A stretch of DNA of 38,122 nt from AC-32 sp036265535 (GTDB taxonomy: Bacteria > Actinomycetota > Thermoleophilia > Gaiellales > Gaiellaceae). The first letter of the stretch is position 1. Every line of letters begins with the position of its first letter. Below the pieces are notes generated by a model. That model did no database searches. It was given only the letters and a program-made list of their open reading frames with translations, and was not told the origin of the DNA. Below, one piece after another: positions 35,926-38,122 of this stretch. Where the stretch lies: NCBI GenBank assembly GCA_036265535.1, contig DATAOV010000034.1, positions 1 through 38,122 on the forward strand. The letters run 5' to 3'. The translations under genes and the position numbers were made by a program.

Positions 35926-36039
35926 CTACCTCGTCTCCTCCTGGGTCTGCTCGTCGACGGCCCGAATGCCGCGCCTGCGCCAGAGATCAAGCCGCTGTTC
36001 AGGCGTGAGCGCACGCAGTGCCCGCAGGGCCTCGGGCTC
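35926..36039 (-). pseudogene. Possible C-terminal remnant of a small protein
   Basis: On the minus strand EPEALRALRALTPEQRLDLW is followed by RRRGIRAVDEQTQEETR and a stop at 35926-35928. It looks like a real helical C-terminus, but the codon before it is TGA and no start is available. It could be the relic of a gene disrupted on its 5' side, or chance. Confidence 0.25.
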
Positions 36040-36108
36040 TCATACAGAAGGCGTCAGCAGTGCGAATTCGCCGGGAACCCCACAGGCTCACGTGGTGTAG
36101 TTGTACGC

Positions 36109-36681
36109 GTGGCCCGGGTGATTGCTGCTTCCGTTTGTGCGTTGTTAGCGGCACTGGCAGGGATCCAGCCCGCCGGCGCCTCCGACCCCTGGGCGAAACT
36201 TCATCGGCCGCTCCACCTGCCGCGGCTCGACCTCGGAGCTGTGTGCCCGAGGAGTCGCGTCGATCGGCGCATCGACTGGAAGCGCATCAACATCTTCGGC
36301 GGCTCCGGGATTGGGCGCGGGCCGGTCTACCCCGGCCTTGGCGGCTCGGGCGGACGTCTCTATGCGCTGCCCGACGATCAATTCGGTGGCCCCTGGGCCG
36401 GAGGGAAAGTCTTTTGGTATGTGCGGCCGAGCTATCACGGGCAGGTGTTGATTCGCGGTCGCCGACTGGACGGCCCCCAGTCGCTTGGGTTCAACGGCGG
36501 TAGGCGTCCAGCCCGCGAGCTGCGTATCGGGCCCTGGGACAGCGTCACGTGGCGGGGCCAGCCGTCCGGGAGCCGCGGCATACCGTCGGGCGTGCGCGTC
36601 CGCACGTCCGGCTGCTACGGAGTGCAGATCGACGGCACGACTTTCAGTCGGGTCGTGGTCTTTGCTGTCGAAGCTCCGTAG
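36109..36681 (+). CDS. Secreted protein of unknown function
   Basis: A 190-aa exported protein with signal peptide RVIAASVCALLAALAGIQPA (cleavage near AGA-SDP). The mature part shows FGGSGIGRGPVYPGLGGSGG, KVFWYVRPSYHGQVLIRGRR, SGVRVRTSGCYGVQIDGTTF and SRVVVFAVE, a beta-rich order seen in many small secreted actinobacterial proteins without known function. Two Cys (CPRSR, SGCYG) could form a disulfide. The GTG at 36109 is chosen for the signal peptide; GTAGTT ends 6 bases before it, an imperfect leaderless -10. No partner gene is adjacent. Confidence 0.78.
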   Translation: MARVIAASVCALLAALAGIQPAGASDPWAKLHRPLHLPRLDLGAVCPRSRVDRRIDWKRINIFGGSGIGRGPVYPGLGGSGGRLYALPDDQFGGPWAGGKVFWYVRPSYHGQVLIRGRRLDGPQSLGFNGGRRPARELRIGPWDSVTWRGQPSGSRGIPSGVRVRTSGCYGVQIDGTTFSRVVVFAVEAP

Positions 36682-36931
36682 CCTCTGCCCGCCCTCCTGC
36701 CAACCGCGCTACTCAGCAGCGTTCGGCTCTCCGGGCTTGCCCCGACTCGACTGTCGCGCTCCATGCGAAAGGCGACAGCCCTGCCGCTCAGGGTCTAGTT
36801 CCCGTCAGGAGAGAGGACCTTGTCCCAACCCACGCCTCTGTCGCCTGACTGGCAGCGCCTGAGTAGGTTTGAGCGATCGCGCGAGCCCTGCGCGCGCATC
36901 GCGGCCTTGGCATCGGCTACGCCGCGCTGTG

Positions 36932-38122
36932 TCACTGCGATGGGCGCCCGGTCAGAGGATCCCCGCCCCCGCCATCCCTAGGCGAATCAGGTCGCCTCTG
37001 ACGCGGCCCGCAAGGACGGGGATTTCGTCGGCAAGTCGAGGTCAGTGCCAGCCCGATGGCGCCGCCCCACCAGATGGTGTCGGCTGACGTTCCGAGCAGC
37101 ACGCCGCCGACCGCCTGGCCGAGAGCCACGCCGACCAAGAAGCTGAGCTGGTAGAGCGACATGTAGCGGCCGAGCAGATGCGGCGGCGCGACGTCCGCGA
37201 CTAGCGGGCCGAGCACGATGAACTGGCCACACTCAGCGACCGCGATCACGATCGCCACCCCGGCCAAGACGGTGGTAGCGGCGAGCGTCGAGTGCGTGAG
37301 CGTTGCGAGCAGGACCGCGAGCAGGCCGACTGCGAATATGGCGCTGGTGGCGAACAAAGCGTGAGTGCGGCGCATCCGTGCCACCACCCGTGTCGCCGGT
37401 ACCTGCGCTACGACGATGAAGAAGGTGTTGATGAAGACGACGACACCGATCCCAACGGGCCCGACAGGTGTATGCGCCGCCGCAAACGGCGGGAGGATGA
37501 AGGAGAAGAACGCGCCGCCTATCATCACAAGCGCGAGGTTGCCCGCGATCAAGGCGAGCAAGAGCCGATCCCGAGCAACAGCTCGGAAACCCCGTGCGCC
37601 CTCGCTCGCCGACGGAGCATCCGCGAGGCCAGGATCCGGGATCCAGACGAGCACAACCAGCGCGAAGACGACGAACGTGACTGCGTCGAAGAGGTAGAGG
37701 CCCTGGAACGCCTGGAGGTGATGATGGGTGGCCGCGACGATGAAGCCCGCAACCGTCGCGCCGAGGCCGAGACCGAAGTTGCCTGCGACGCGTCGGAGCG
37801 CGGTCGATGCGGCGCGCTGCTCCGCCGGGACCAGGGTCAAGGTCAGGACTTGGCCGGCCGTTCCCACGAATCCGAAGCCGGCACCGCCGACGGCCGAGCA
37901 GACGAAGCCTTGCCAAGGACGGTCGACAAACGCCAAGCCCCCGTAGCCGAGTGCGTTCACGACATTGCCCGCGATCAAGATCCGTTTCGCACTGAAACGA
38001 TCGAGGAGCGCACCCGAAGGGAGCGTTACCACTGCGGCCGTGCCCATGACCGTCGCCAGCACCAGCCCCGCGGTCGCCGTCGAGAAGCCGCGGACCGCGT
38101 GGAGGTAGATGATCTCGAAGGG
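36932..38122 (-). CDS. MFS transporter, 5' end outside window, possible frameshift near the 3' end
   Basis: At least 396 residues of a 12-TM major facilitator transporter. After PFEIIYLHAVRGF at the right edge come TVMGTAAVVTLPSGALLDRF with SAKRILIAG, matching the MFS motif G...D(R/K)......R. Helices follow through IGLALTSTCRR. The last 33 residues (RNPRPCGPRQRRPDSPRDGG...) are Pro/Arg-rich and unlike a membrane protein's end. Skipping one base near 37036 gives LADEIPVLAGRVRGDLIRLG to MAGAGIL and a TGA at 36952-36954, a more natural tail. So the last few dozen bases may carry a frameshift or an assembly error. Confidence 0.85.
   Translation of the reverse strand, partial: PFEIIYLHAVRGFSTATAGLVLATVMGTAAVVTLPSGALLDRFSAKRILIAGNVVNALGYGGLAFVDRPWQGFVCSAVGGAGFGFVGTAGQVLTLTLVPAEQRAASTALRRVAGNFGLGLGATVAGFIVAATHHHLQAFQGLYLFDAVTFVVFALVVLVWIPDPGLADAPSASEGARGFRAVARDRLLLALIAGNLALVMIGGAFFSFILPPFAAAHTPVGPVGIGVVVFINTFFIVVAQVPATRVVARMRRTHALFATSAIFAVGLLAVLLATLTHSTLAATTVLAGVAIVIAVAECGQFIVLGPLVADVAPPHLLGRYMSLYQLSFLVGVALGQAVGGVLLGTSADTIWWGGAIGLALTSTCRRNPRPCGPRQRRPDSPRDGGGGDPLTGRPSQ

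Larger units (their letters stand above)
35346..36108. other. 0.76-kb zone of degraded, repeat-containing DNA
   Basis: No intact gene fits here, although the frames are long because of the high G+C. It holds the RNA 3' fragment at 35384-35424, the direct repeat TGTGACTCCGACCGC at 35478-35492 and 35642-35656, each followed by GC-rich self-complementary sequence, and a protein remnant at 35926-36039. A promoter-like TTGACG (35759-35764), 15 bases, TAGGTT (35780-35785) has no gene in reach. Confidence 0.5.

Noticed and set aside
36751..36778. A terminator formed by CTGTCGC and GCGACAG after the secreted-protein gene
   Set aside because: The 14-base loop and lack of a U-tract make it weak; random 7-bp repeats are common at this base composition.
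1..38122. CRISPR arrays, toxin-antitoxin pairs, restriction systems or anti-phage islands
   Set aside because: No regularly spaced repeats and no recognisable nuclease, methylase-restriction or toxin motifs were seen in any frame, including the accessory zone after 31.2 kb.

Overview
The window is very GC-rich and densely coded. It uses GTG and TTG starts freely, and many genes seem to lack a 5' leader: a TANNNT -10 hexamer sits 6-8 bases upstream of the start codon. With the gene content (FIST protein, holin-X/DUF3618/YihY envelope operon, hydrolase-cyclase fusion, DUF2332, DUF6157), this points to a high-GC actinobacterium. I infer the class Thermoleophilia (Gaiellales/Solirubrobacterales type), but I have no marker gene to prove it.

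1-13 kb, core metabolism and translation. A minus-strand 2-oxoacid dehydrogenase operon (E1 alpha, E1 beta, E2, then a VOC protein cut by the left edge) starts from a promoter shared with a divergent internally duplicated protein. A PRC-barrel protein and the arginine repressor ArgR are convergent. A five-gene plus-strand envelope operon follows (two small unknown proteins, holin-X, DUF3618, YihY/BrkB). Then come a secreted two-domain cupredoxin-like protein, a cyclic-nucleotide-binding protein, and pheST. pheST is divergent from two tandem methyltransferases, again over a shared promoter.

13-19 kb, a minus-strand block: thrS, then infC-rpmI-rplT, DUF2332, a SpoU methyltransferase, an NTF2-like protein and a MOSC protein. 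Two copies of a 131-bp REP-like element flank this block.

19-31 kb, mostly single genes and short operons: YjbR-like protein, FIST sensor, msrB-msrA, cupins, NAD(P)-binding protein, hydrolase-cyclase fusion, RidA, GNAT, a MarR regulator divergent from a cupin with a clear operator, membrane and NTF2-like proteins, two methyltransferases and a ketopantoate reductase.

31-38 kb is an accessory zone. A potassium channel gene has TGA in place of the second glycine codon of its TVGYGD filter. A tRNA-Val 3' fragment with its terminator looks like an integration scar. A frameshifted remnant of a second channel follows, then an FAD-linked oxidase, DUF6157, a TsaA/TrmO protein, a tmRNA- or tRNA-like 3' fragment, a 0.7-kb stretch of decayed sequence, a secreted protein, and an MFS transporter cut by the right edge.

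The most interesting signals are the two shared-TA bidirectional leaderless promoters (pattern ANNNTANNNT, start codons 25 bp apart in both), the REP-like pair, the infC leader with attenuator and mini-ORF, and the channel with a stop codon in its selectivity filter.
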